Below are positions 22,666 to 34,474 of a stretch of DNA of 64,000 nucleotides, piece by piece (positions within the stretch are counted from its first letter, which is position 1; each line of letters starts with the position of its first letter). This DNA comes from Lumbricus rubellus. Its lineage: Eukaryota > Annelida > Clitellata > Crassiclitellata > Lumbricidae. Location of the stretch: the NCBI GenBank assembly GCA_945859605.1, contig OX243825.1, positions 29,408,067 to 29,472,066 on the forward strand, written 5' to 3'. The notes below the pieces were generated by a model that did not search any database, was not told the origin of the DNA, and worked only from the letters and a program-made list of their open reading frames with translations. Made by a program: the position numbers and the translations under genes.

Positions 22666-25238
22666 ATGAAGACATTCCTGCTGCTCGTGTACTGCCTTCT
22701 GGTGATTGTCCATGGTAAGACAGTGAGCACATTCTTAGTCAATCGTTTTCATTCGATGAGTTGTAGCCTACATGTCTTCCACGAGTTGCTCCCCCCAGCG
22801 AAGCAAACGGGTCATAACTTGTGCTCCAGACACCATGACCGGCTGTAACCAAGAGCAGAAAATAAGATGAGAAAACATTTGTAGTTGGAATGCTTTATAC
22901 GTGTTAATTACTTTGTTCTGTTGATAGTTTTTGATTATGTGAATTTTTATTATGTGATACTTGTTCAACAGAATGCTGTTTTGCAACTGGTTATATAAAA
23001 GAATATACTTACTTATTTACTTACTTACTTAAAGTATATTTAGCAAGTTTGAAGGGACCCAGAGCATTTTTTCCAAAATTATTGCGTGTGCCATTGATGC
23101 TAACCAAAGTTTCAGTTTGGTTCAAAAGTTTCGATGATTTCTGATCATAATGGAGCAATTAAGATAACAAAACGTATAGAGGCATTCTTGGTGTGGCTTT
23201 TAAGGCAAGAGTTATAACAAGCATTCATCTCACATTCCTAAACGATTAGCCTACATGGATTGAAGGTTCGCCAAAGTGTTTAACCCTCGGGCTACCAAGA
23301 GGGGGGGGGGTGGTATCCACCCCCCCCCTAGGTTTTTCCCAAATCAAACTTTTTTCGTTAGGAATAAAATTTTGACGTTTTAGGTGGCTGTAGAGGATTC
23401 ATTTGCACACATTTTGAGCTAAAATGTGTGATGATATACCATACCATTCAAAAGTTACACCCGATATACCCGAGGCACCAGGGGGGGGGGGGTGGATACC
23501 ACCCCCCTTAGATTATCGGCTGTATCTTATCCGTCCTTTGACATGAAGAGACACCAATTACACCATTCTGTAGAGGGAATGTGGGGCTACATTGTGGTGG
23601 TCACGGAGTTGTCATTTGACAACCGGAAGTGCTCAAAATAAATTAAAATATATAAAAAGGTGTTTTATTTTCATAAAATTTTCATGTTGTTCCTATTAAA
23701 AATTATTCATAATTTATTTTTTAAGAGAAATAAATTATGCCATTCTATAGAGGGCAATTAGGGCTATTTAGTGATACCAAATAATTTGACATTTGATGAC
23801 CGGAAGTGCTTAAAATAAATTTAAATGTGTGAAAATGTTGGGTTTTTACAACGCAAACCGATAAGTCTGCGTAAACGTTTTTCAGCATGTTTTACGTGTT
23901 TTTTCTCTTTTTATTGTAACTAAAACTAACTTATTACTAGTTTTTATAGTTGAATATTGGACTTTATTATATGTAACCTATTTTAAATTAAATAAATTAT
24001 GTTAAAAACACACAGAATCTAATATTTTGCTTATGCGAAAGTATACATTTTGTGGAATCGACGGGTGCCTACGGTAAAAAATTCATAACTTTAGGGTGCT
24101 TTCATATATTTTAAACCTAAATATACCATTTTGTGCAGAAATGAATGCTGAATCCATAGGTGTATTACAAGTTATGATATCTCAAACCAAACCCAAAATC
24201 CAGGGGGGGGGTGGTAACCACCCCCCCCTTGGTAGTCAGTGTTACAAAAAAAGCTTGGTAGCCTGAGGGTTAATTGCAAAGACCCCATATTTAGCTTTGT
24301 TTATCCTCATCTAGTCGGGCACGTTTTAATAAATTTTTGTTTCTTTATTCATTCTCAAGCCATTGTAGTACGAGGTGTATCTGCAAATCGTGCAAAGCGA
24401 GAGAAGCTGACTCCTGAATGCACTGCAGCAAGGATGTTCTGTATCCCCATATGCCTACAAAATTTCGCTCAATATAATCCATGCGTCGAGACTTGTAAGT
24501 GAATTAATTAACTTTGTTGCAAATTGTATTCGCCATTTCACTGCTGAGTCCGATGATGATGATGAGGATATGATGATGATGACGACGACGACGACAACCA
24601 GGGGGGCCGTTAGGCGTACGCACTTACGCAAGTGCGTACAGCGCGGAAAGGCTAAAAAAATAACAAATTGTAAATTACCTCTATGCGTAGGCCTATACCC
24701 AAAATGGAGCAAAAAGCTTAATCTGGTTATACCTCATAATCGCCAGTATAGGCATAGCCTATACGGTATATACATATATATATCTATATACATATATATA
24801 TATATATATAATATATAAGCTCGTATCGATCGCTTTTCGCTTCATATTATTTTGTGCAAGTTGTGCGTACAGAAAAAAATCTTGTGCGTACAGACAAAAA
24901 ATCCTGGCGGCGCCGCTGACGACAACGATGACGTTGGCGATAATGGTGACGATGACGCTGACGATGATGATGACGATGATGATGACGATGATGATGATGA
25001 CGACGACGACAACGATGACGTTGACGATGATGATGACGATGATGATGATGATTATAATGATGACTAGAAAGCTGATATTGATCATGATCATGGTAGACCT
25101 GACGGTGAAAAAATAACGAAGACTAGGGCAGCATCGCGTTTATGATGTTGACGTGAATGCAGTTGACATTGCAATCTGATGTTAATTGCAGTTATTCTGT
25201 GTGTATGTGCGTAGGGTGTGTGCGCGCGTGTGTGTGCA

Positions 25239-25270
<32 letters not shown>

Positions 25271-25396
25271 TGTTTTTGTGTGTAGGATGCGCTGATTGCT
25301 CATCATGCACTATAATTATTGTTTATGTATCTTGTTTTTATTTTAGGTTTACCACCTGGATGCCCCGTCATATTCACGGATCCTCTGAGCGGCTAG
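22666..25396 (+). CDS. Small secreted six-cysteine peptide precursor, copy 1 (3 coding exons)
   Basis: Coding exons: 22666-22714, 24360-24494 (or from 24369) and 25347-25396, stop TAG. Exon 1 encodes a signal peptide, MKTFLLLVYCLLVIVH. Exon 2 encodes the cysteine domain starting VVRGVSANRAKREKLTPEC. Exon 3 encodes LPPGCPVIFTDPLSG. All junctions are GT/AG; both introns are phase 1, and the second splits a Cys codon (T/GT). The product is about 77 residues with cysteines spaced C-x6-C-x3-C-x9-C-x3-C-x4-C and a dibasic KR that may release a 46-residue mature peptide. The upstream TTTCAG before the ATG marks a splice from the non-coding exon near 22.1 kb. Introns contain a TTAA-type MITE and a hAT MITE. 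I do not recognise the family; an antimicrobial, signalling or other extracellular role is only possible by analogy. Two acceptors 9 bp apart both keep the frame; the downstream one (24369) is the one conserved in copy 2. Confidence 0.72.
23284..24269. mobile_element. TTAA-type (piggyBac-like) MITE, family I, in intron
   Basis: Flanked by TTAA (23280-23283 and 24270-24273). The ends are CCCTCGGGCTACCAAG and CTTGGTAGCCTGAGGG, a 16-bp inverted repeat with one mismatch. G/C-homopolymer blocks that pair as GGGGGTGG...CCACCCCC sit near each end. About 986 bp, with no transposase. Related copies: 28401-33492, 53024-54005, 55554-56497 and partial 46123-46219. Confidence 0.9.
24599..24918. mobile_element. 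hAT MITE, 320 bp, TSD ACGACAAC
   Basis: It begins CAGGGGGGCCGTTAGGCG and ends CCTGGCGGCGCCGCTG, flanked by a perfect 8-bp repeat ACGACAAC (24591-24598 and 24919-24926). It inserted into a GAT/GAC microsatellite inside the last coding intron of peptide copy 1. The subterminal TTGTGCGTACAG motif is repeated. Confidence 0.9.
24919..25285. repeat. (GAT/GAC)n and (TG)n microsatellites
   Basis: GATGAC repeats run to about 25065 and a TG tract covers about 25190-25275. Acidic and Thr/Met frames over them are artefacts. Confidence 0.95.
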
Positions 25397-25792
25397 AAAG
25401 CAGAGGAATAAACTTATAAAGGTCAATACTTGGAATCATTATTATAATTGTAACGACATATTTTGTTTGGATAAATACATGTTAGGGATTATTACTTCAT
25501 CAGCCAATGATCCCTTTTTCATTATCCTCAGAAACCTTTGTTTCAGTTGGTGTTGAGGGCTTGGACCTTATTTCACTACTGGGTCGGCCCAGATAAATAG
25601 ACGTAGCCTACGCTATAGAAAATTGAAGAAATTAAATTGGGTAACGATTTCTAAGATGATCCAAGTCCCACCAGAGGCTATGATTTCTTTATGGCTCCAG
25701 CAATGAAAACAATCAATCATCTACCAGCTTTTAGGCCATAATGTTGATTATTAAGCTTACTATACTAAAATGTTTTTCTTGGTTTGTTGCAG

Positions 25793-25995
25793 GTTGGGAG
25801 AATTACGGACGATGCATTCGCCCGAAAAACGTGTTAAGCATTGTTTAGATATTTGAAATTCAGACAAACTCTGCAAGTCATTTCTACGACTCGGACTAAG
25901 TAAAATTAATTAGAAGTTGTATATTTTCCATAAAACTTCCGGTGTTTAAAACTAAAACAAAAAACGGGAAAAAATAAAAATTTCAAAATATTTGC
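25793..25995 (+). other. 3' UTR exon of peptide copy 1
   Basis: The acceptor TTTGTTGCAG precedes 25793; AATAAA is at 25973-25978. The preceding exon ends with a donor at 25421/25422, only 25 nt after the stop, so this exon would not trigger nonsense-mediated decay. The segment is conserved in copy 2 (46277-46420) and copy 3 (49440-49611, minus). A short frame (WENYGRCIRPKNVLSIV) is open but lies after the stop. Confidence 0.6.
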
Positions 25996-25999
25996 ATTG

Positions 26000-26750
26000 T
26001 GATTTGCCATTCGTAATAAGCTTAGTGTGCTGATTCAAACGACTTTATCCTGTCGGTGTGTAAATTAGATCTACAGTGTAAGTGAGTTTGTAGGTTTGAC
26101 TTAGGGATTCAGTCCATGGATAGGTTTGAGAAAGTGAGTGAGTGGGTGAATAAGTAAATCAGTAAGTCATACCGTAATATAGTCACTGTGTTGCTTAGGC
26201 CTACCACATGACTGTGATTTCGTGTTTCATCCAGTGAATCATTCAATTAGTCAACCCGTTAACGGTGATCAGTCAGTTAGTATTTTTTGGTTGTATTTGG
26301 TTGTACGTCCCCCAACTTTCATTGCTCCCCGATCTGCCACCAGTCCTATCATACGATCTTTTAAATTTTAAGTCGGCTAAGGGATTAGCCTAATCTAGTT
26401 ATCCGGTAAAGGACCGGTATACTATTGTTGCACTAATATTATTGGCCAACACGTTTATTTTTGACGAATGACTAAGATAGTGTACTCGAACACTCGTCGG
26501 CTACCAGCCAAACGACCATTGGTGTGGGTGACAGAGGAAGGCCCACCACTCAATATCCGGCCTACGTCGTCGTTTAGTAAGCCTTAGTGTGCTTATAAAT
26601 ATGACAACTGGCCAGCCACGTGCTCGTTTGGCATCACTGTGGTTAGGTTGATTGGGATCGGTGTTTGCCCCAGTAAGATTGCTTGTGAGATTTGTCCCCA
26701 AAAATGTTTTGAATAGTAGGCCTACTCTAGATATAAAGTTACAATTATCT
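26000..26750. other. Intergenic, no gene seen
   Basis: AT-rich and includes a GTGAGTGAGTGG-type short tandem near 26130. No recognised coding or repeat ends. Confidence 0.4.
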
Positions 26751-27240
26751 TTTTCCGGAAAAGAGAAGTCATGAGCCCGAGGACGGAGTTCATGACCACA
26801 TAACCTTGATGCGAATAATTAAAATGCATGTACAATAATTGTACATGTATAAGCCAACTCTGCATGCATTAGATATTCACAACATAGAACTGCCTCCGGT
26901 GTAATAGACTGTATGCATAGTGTGCGTAGGCCTACATGTACATTATAGCCTGCAAGATTTTTGAGCCTCGAGACTGAATAATTCCTTCGAAGAAATCAAT
27001 GGTATCGCAGTTAAAACAGAATTATTGATTCGAGCAAAGAAGGCGAATGACGTCTTCGGAAAGTATTAACAGAATAGTTTCTATGGACTGCAACATCAGA
27101 TCTGTTGACAATTATTTTACACCATGATAGCTTAGCTTAGACAGTGTCTTGCTTTCATGGAATTAGCCACATTGCCACGATCTGACCTATATTATAGATT
27201 GAGATACCGTGGAGAGCGCGGTCCCTAAGTGTGGAATTTA
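26750..27240. repeat. Paralogous block, copy 3 (more diverged)
   Basis: It retains AAGAAATCAATGGTATCGCAG, GACAGTGTCTTGCTTTCATG and CACATTGCCACGATCTGA in the same order as 8780-9530 and 19370-20110. Short AATTGTACATGTA inverted repeats are present near 26830. Confidence 0.6.
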
Positions 27241-27734
27241 AATAATATGAAGCCATCCAAATGGAAAGCAGAGGTAAAGGCTGCTTGCCCTCCCCTGATT
27301 TTGACCTGGCACCGGAACGAAAACGGCAGCTCTGGCTATAGCGGACTTGATTTGATATAGCGCCGGTGAATAAGCTGGTCTTCCTGACGTGGCTTTTGTG
27401 AGCGCTGAGAAATTCTCGCAGATTTACATTACATTACATCAAAGCAATTTGCTATCGATCAGGCAGAGGTTTAGACAGCGACCAACGTGATCACGGACAT
27501 GCGCAGAACTCATAAAAGATCGATTCTCAATATAACAGATCCATATTTATCTGGGCTTAACGATATTTTTCCGCGGTACATGGCCATCCGCGTGATTTAA
27601 AAATCATAAATCTGCAATAATAGTTTGATGATCTGACCACGGTGACCGGTTTAAGCTTAGAAGCAAAAATCAAACTGCATATTGTACTGTTCGTACATGT
27701 TTACATACGTGCACGGATGTGTACCTTTACGTGT

Positions 27735-28105
27735 ACGTACACATAGATAGACAGACAGACAGGCAGGCAGGCAGGCAGGCAGATAATTAGACAGATAGAC
27801 GGAGGCGGAGATGAATACAGGGACAGACAGACAGAGATAGAGAGAAAAAGAGGGAGAGACAGACAGGCAGATCAGAACAGAGACAGAGATAACGAGAGAG
27901 AGAGGGAGACAAAGAGACAGAGGCAGAGACAAAAAGACAGAGGCAGAGGCAGAGGCAGAGACAGAGACAGTGACAGAGACAGAGACAGTGACAGTGACAG
28001 AGACAGTGAGACAGAGATACAGAGAAAGAGATACAGATATAGAAACAGAAAGAGGTATAGAGACAGAGACAGATTTAAAGAGAGGGGAAGGGATATAGAG
28101 AGGAA
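27735..28105. repeat. (CAGAGA/CAGG)n compound simple repeat
   Basis: A purine-rich strand of GACAGA, CAGG and GAGACAGTGACAG units; the minus-strand Ser/Leu/Val frame at 27657-28223 is an artefact of it. Confidence 0.93.
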
Positions 28106-30550
28106 GCGCGGGGGAGAGCGGTTTTTCTTCTTTACGGTAAGTGATCGGATTTGGATGTTGCATGTATAATCTTATTTCATGCACTGGATTATCTTCAATA
28201 ATTGCCCATTCACAGTATTCCAAAGCATCACAGAGTCAATTACATGTATGTCTGCAAAATCTTCGTCACTCTTACTCATGGCTATGTGAGTTGCGCATTG
28301 GAATTCACTGCAATAACTCCATTCCCATTCATTCTTCTAAGGTTCTCATCTTCACTCTTTATTTTGCTGCTCAACTGAGTTGACTGATTGGCCACCTTAA
28401 CCCTCAGGCTACCAAGCTTTTTTTGTAACACTGACTACCAAGGGGGGGTGGTTAGGCCTACCACCCCACCCCCCTGGATTTTGGGTTTGGTTTGAGATAT
28501 TATAACTTGTAATACACCAATGGATTCAGCATTCATTTCTGCACAAAATGGTAGCCTATATTGTGTTTTAACATTATATGAAAGCACCCCGAAGTTATGA
28601 ATTTTTTACCGTAGGCACCCGTCGATTCCACAAAATGTAGGCTATACTTTCGAATAAGCAAAATATTAGATTCTGTGTGTTTTTAACATAATTTATTTAA
28701 TTAAAAATAGTTTACCTATAATAAAGTCCAATATTCAACTATAAAAACTAGTAATAAGTTAGTTTTAATTACAATAACAAGAAAAAACATGTATTAGCTG
28801 CTGAAAAACGTTTACGCAGACTTATCGGTTAGCGTTGTAAAAAAACCCAACATTTTCACACATTTAAACTTATTTTGAGCACTTCCGGTCATCAAATGTC
28901 AAATTAATTGGTATAAAAATAGCCCTAAACGCCCTCTATAGAATGACATAATTTATGTCTCTTAAAAAATAAATTATGAATAATTTTTAATAGGAAAAAC
29001 AAGAAAATTTTATGAAAATAAAACACCTTTATTTATATTTTAATTTATTTTGAGCACTTCCGGTTGTTCAAAGACAACTCACTGAGCATGGAAATGTAGC
29101 CCCACATTCCCACTATAGTCTAGGCTTGGAATTTCAAAAGGGCTCTAGAAATCACTGTTAGAAGCAAATCATGTAACAATTTGCTAACCGGTGTTTTTAG
29201 ACTAATTTGACCCTCCTGAAAACGAAAATCGCGGTTAGCAAGCTGGATTTTTGGCCGTTCAATGGGAAAACAAGATGGCGGACAAAATGGCTGCCAATTG
29301 CTTCAAATGGCTATAAGTAAAATATTGTATGTGATAGGAACACGGTTTTAGACTCTAAATTAAGACTATAAGGTTCAAGGAATGCAATGGAATCAAAGAC
29401 ATATATGTAGCACTGCACAAAAACCAAAATGGCGGACAAAATGGCGGCCAGAATCTTAAAATGGCTATAAATGAAGCTATGAATGCAATAGAAATATGAT
29501 TTCAGAGTCTAAATCAACATTTTAGAGGTCAAGGAATGCGATGAAAGCAAGATCACACATCTAGCACTGCACTAAAAACCCAAATGGCGGACAAAATGGC
29601 TGCCAGAATCTTAAAATGGCTATAGGTGAAGTCATGTATGCAATGGAATCATAATTTTAGGGTCTAAGTCAACATTTTCGAGGTCAAGGAATATGATGGA
29701 ACCAAGGTTACATATGTAGCACTGCACGAAAAAAAAACAAAATGGCGGACAAAATGGCGGTCAGAAGCTTAAATGGCTGCAAATGGAGTTTTGTATGCAG
29801 TAGAAATATGATTTCAGAGTATAAATCAACATTTTCGAGGTCAAGGAATGCGATGGAAGCAAGGTAACATAAGTAGCACCGCACTAAAAACCAAAATGGC
29901 GGATAAAATGACCGGCCATAATTTTACAATGGATATGGGTGAAGTCATGTATTCAATGGAATCATGATTTTAGGGTCTAAGTCAACATTTTCGAGCTGAA
30001 AGAATGCGACGGAATCAATGTCACATATTAATTATGTAGCAATGCAAGTAAGCCAAAGTGGTGGACAAAATGGCGGCCAGATCCTTGAATTGGCTATTAG
30101 TGAAGTTCTGTATATTTAATAGAAATATGAATCCGGAATGTAATTAAAAAAATTCGTGTCAAGGATTGTGATTTAATTAAAGGCACATAGGCCTAATATA
30201 ATTTATTATTTTGTGACACTGCCACAAAACTAAAATAGTGGGCGAAAACTTTGACTGGCTATAGATGATGTATTGAATGTATGTGATAGAGATATGATTT
30301 TAGATTGGATTGGTGTTTTCTTGGTCATATAATCCCAAGAATGTTACATCATATCTTCTATATACATACCATTGAGCTTAATGTAGTGAAATTGTCTAGT
30401 GGAAATATTTTAGTAGCTTATGATTGCACTGCACATTAACTATTGCTGGCACATTATTCATGCTTCAATTTTCATTACATGTCCTATCAATTGTTACAAT
30501 GTTTCATGGCTTGACTGTGCTAAACAGTATACATGCAGAGTAGAGTTAAT

Positions 30551-30823
30551 TCAGTAATTGTTGCTGTTCATGCAATTGTACGTAAGTGTACATGGCAAGA
30601 TCACATTTCCATAGCAATAGGGCTCGATGCTACGCTTGTAAACTTCGCATGATTTGCAGTTGACAAACTCTATAATTGTATGACTGTGACGCAGGACCAA
30701 TGCCAGGCCACACTGGTAAAGACTACTTTCTTCTTCTACCGCACGCCCATGAATGGGCCGGAATGAAGCTAGATCAGCTTCGCTCTCAGGCATACCAAGA
30801 ACATTCAGCCAATTTTCCGACAA
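30551..30823 (-). other. Unrecognised 90-codon frame inside the foldback element
   Basis: The frame starts SENWLNVLGMPESEADLASF and includes FVNCKSCEVYKRSIEPYC with paired cysteines. It is not low complexity and uses varied codons. The same frame continues upstream past one stop (MVEYDHNFVTV then stop), as in a decayed gene or captured exon. I cannot assign a family; it may be element cargo. Confidence 0.25.
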
Positions 30824-31289
30824 TGGAGTAGGCCCTACCGCTATTTCAAGACTCTACACAGTGACGAAGTTGTGGTCGTACTCGACCATTTCTGAAGGGT
30901 TCCACTTTTTTATAAGCAATGTCCAAGTTCAGAACCTATCCAAGACAATAATTATTGTCACTCTTGTAGCCAATCGAAAGTACCTTTACATGGGCAGCCA
31001 TTGTATCTGCCAGGTCACACATGTATGTCTTTGCCTTTGGAGGGTCCCTATTGCTTGTACCATTGCTTGTCCATCAATAATTTATCTGGAACGGATCATA
31101 AGTATTGCGACACGATTTATTGGGCATATCGCAATTTTGGTCATGTCTCATATTATATGCAGATGTCTTGCATTGACTCCATTTCCCGAGGCATATTGCC
31201 TACAGGGTCCGTGTCTTTGGTTAGGCGGTGCTTTTATGGACTAGCCCCACTATGTCTGCAAGAACTCTATTATCCAACACGGGTGTCCA

Positions 31290-32265
31290 GCGTTAATCCA
31301 CTATTCGGCTGGCGGATCAAGCTGAGCTTCTGCTATTCGACAGCAGCGTTCATTCTCTGTGGCTGGTTGGAACCACATTCCACAACCTGAAATGTCCACC
31401 CATTTCACAGCAATTATTGTCCGTGGGTCACTCCACTCCGTTCCTTGAGAATCTAAAAACTGTCCTATTTAGTCGTGGTTAGGTCGGGAGTTATGCCGAG
31501 TAGCCTACCTTGAAGAAGCCCTAAAGAAAATTTTCTAAATAAATAGATGCTACGCCTTTGTTAAAACGTTACTGACTGGACAAATTACTTTACAGAATTA
31601 TTATTGTTATTTGTGATTAATTAACCATGGCTATATTGTAGCATAACCAATGATGATAGAATTAATAATGCCCCACTTGGAATAGTTACGATGCTGGGTT
31701 TTTTCCGACTGGTAATAGGTCTGCTCAGTAATTTTCAATTATATAGTTACCAAGATGCTTATTGTGTTTTTCCTCTGGTTCCTTTGCCTCGATATGATTA
31801 CTACTATCTTACATGTGCTTAATGATTCAGGTTGCCATTACTGACTTATGTTTGTTGCTTATTTGTTTTTGGTTTTGCTTTGGGTTTTTTTAATTTATTT
31901 TTTATGTTGTTGTTTTGTGGCTTGTTGCCAAAGGCTTTTTTGATCGTGTGATCTTATGCCACATTGATTTCTTTTCTGGTATTTTCTTTTTAAAAAATTT
32001 CCATTTTCTGTTTATAACTCTAACCTCACCATCTTGACTTACATTTTACGTTCAGGGGTTATCCAGGTTAGCGGGACCTGTCCCTTTCTGGATGACCCTT
32101 TCTGAGTGTTCACCGTTCTTACAATCAAGGTGTCCTGCGAACATTAATTTTATTCCTGTGTAGCCTAGTATTTTTCTTTGCAGTATACCTTGGTTTTGTT
32201 TGTTTGTCTCTTGTTCATTCTCAGAATAAACTGATTTGATTTGATTTGATTTGATTTGATTTGAA
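31290..32265 (+). mobile_element. Decayed CR1/L2-type LINE 3' fragment with (TTTGA)n tail
   Basis: A plus-strand frame reads SFSVAGWNHIPQP near 31340, matching the SFSVAGP...WNSLP block of the LINEs at 34.5 and 38.2 kb. Downstream is AT-rich UTR ending in about five TTTGA units at 32230-32264, typical of L2-clade tails. The assignment beyond the one motif and tail is tentative. Confidence 0.45.
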
Positions 32266-33889
32266 AGCATAAAATGCACTGGTTTTGCAAGGAGGTTATG
32301 GCACGATATTGATGCCAAATCCATGGGATAATCAGCTTGATACGCTGTGATAAGGTGCTGCATGATAACTTCGTCTGTGTTCCTTTAAAGAACGCTCCTT
32401 GGTTTAAGACTTACTGACGGAATTGTGATAATTTGAATGATCACATGTGGCCATATAAGGGAACATTGTAGATAAATTTCACAGCACAGGCCCCAGATGC
32501 CATCTGGCAAAGACCTGATAAACTGGAATCAAATTCCGATTGCATATGTGACTTCAATCGAGGCCATTTTAGGATTCTGGTCGCCATTTTGTCCGCCATT
32601 TTGGTTTTTGTGCAGTGCTACATATGTAACCTTGGTTCCATCATATTCCTTGACCTCGAAAATGTTGACTTAGACCCTAAAATTATGATTCCATTGCATA
32701 CATGACTTCACCTATAGCCATTTTAAGATTCTGGCAGCCATTTTGTCCGCCATTTGGGTTTTTAGTGCAGTGCTAGATGTGTGATCTTGCTTCCATCGCA
32801 TTCCTTGACCTCTAAAATATTGATTTAGACTTTGAAATCATATTTCTATTGCATGCATAGCTTCATTTATAGCCATTTTAAGATTCTGGCCGCCATTTTG
32901 TCCGCCATTTTGGTTTTCGTGCAGTGCTACATATATGTCTTTGATTCCATTGCATTCCTTGAACCTTATAGTCTTAATTTAGAGTCTAAAACCGTGTTCC
33001 TATCACATACAATATTTTACTTATAGCCATTTGAAGCAATTGGCAGCCATTTTGTCCGCCATCTTGTTTTCCCATTGAACGGCCAAAAATCCAGCTTGCT
33101 AACCGCGATTTTCGTTTTCAGGAGGGTCAAATTAGTCTAAAAACACCGGTTAGCAAATTGTTACATGATTTGCTTCTAACAGTGAAATTTTCAGATCCCA
33201 AGCCTAGACTACTACAGAATGGTATAATTTGTGTCTCTTCATGTCAAAGGACGGATAAGATACAGCCGATAATCTAAGGGTGGTGGTATCCACTCCCTTG
33301 GTGCCTCGGGTATATCGGGTATAACTTTTGAATGGTATGGTATATCATCACACATTTTAGCTCAAAATGTGTGCAAATGAATCCTCTACAGCTACCTAAA
33401 ACGTCAAAAATTTTATTCCAAACGAAAAAAGTTTGATTTGGGAAAAACCTAGGAGGGGGGTAGATACCACCCCTCCCTGGTAGCCCGAAGGGTTAACTAA
33501 TATTGCTGCTATAATAATTGTGCCAAGAGACAGGATGTGCGATAGTTTCGTCCTGAAGAATGATCAAAATCATCTCCGGCTGTTTTGACTTTGCTACTTG
33601 CACGACCATGAGATAAAATCGATTAAATAATTGTTAATGTACTAGCTTGAAGATTTTTCAGGCTGAATCTTCTTCTTCGTCAACATCTTTATCATTTTCT
33701 TCTTAGCCTACGAATGCTCTTTCATCGCCTCCACTCCACCTGCTCGCCTTCGAGTTTCTTGTTCAACATTTTCACTGCTTTTTTATCGACCCGAGAATCC
33801 GCTATGCTGACTATAAATTAATTCAACATAAACATAATAAATAATTCTATAGGCCTACGCTGTTGTCAGGCACGTTCTGCACATGTACT

Positions 33890-34474
33890 TTTACATACAT
33901 ACGTACATATGTAGATACGTACATACTCATACATACGTACATACGTACGTACATACATACATACATACATAGCCTACATACTTACATACATACATACATA
34001 CATACATACACACATACATACCGGTACATACATACATACATACATACATACATACATACATACATACATACATACATACATACATACATACACACATACA
34101 TACATACATACATACATACATACATACATACATACATACATACAGATATACATATATATATACATACATAAATACATACATACTTACATACATACATACA
34201 TACATACAATGTACATACATAAATACATACATACATACATACATACATACATACATACATACATACATACATACATACATACATACATACATACATACAT
34301 ACATACATACACACATACATACATACATACATACATACATACATACATACATACATACATACATACATACATACATACATACATACATACATACATACAT
34401 ACATACATACATACATACATACATACATACATACATACATACATACATACATACATACATACATACATACATAC
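33890..34474. repeat. (TACA)n microsatellite, ~585 bp
   Basis: An almost uninterrupted TACA tract with a few point variants. It abuts the LINE at 34475. Tyr/Ile/His and Met/Tyr/Val/Cys frames on both strands are artefacts. Confidence 0.97.

Larger units (their letters stand above)
29122..33212. mobile_element. Foldback element with ~650-bp near-identical inverted arms
   Basis: The left arm (about 29122-29770) and right arm (about 32560-33212) are reverse complements with only scattered mismatches over about 650 bp, starting TCTAGGCTTGG at the tips. Each arm consists of about 150-bp tandem units containing AAAATGGCGGACAAAATGGC; the left side has further units to about 30290. The flanks CCACTATAG and CTACTACAG match at 7 of 9 positions, compatible with a 9-bp duplication. 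The centre (30300-32560) holds LINE debris and one unrecognised frame. Long arms and a 9-bp duplication suggest a Mutator-like foldback element, by inference. Confidence 0.8.
28401..33492. mobile_element. TTAA-type family I MITE carrying a 4.1-kb nested insertion
   Basis: TTAA at 28397-28400 and 33493-33496; ends CCCTCAGGCTACCAAG and GGTAGCCCGAAGGG. The left part (28401-29121) and right part (33213-33492) together equal one about 1-kb family I element in inverse orientation to 23284-24269. The interruption is the foldback element at 29122-33212. Confidence 0.88.

Noticed and set aside
27240..27735. Search for an additional peptide-gene copy
   Set aside because: No MKTxLLLV signal exon, TPEC exon or CLPPGCP exon could be found here or between 26.0 and 37.3 kb.
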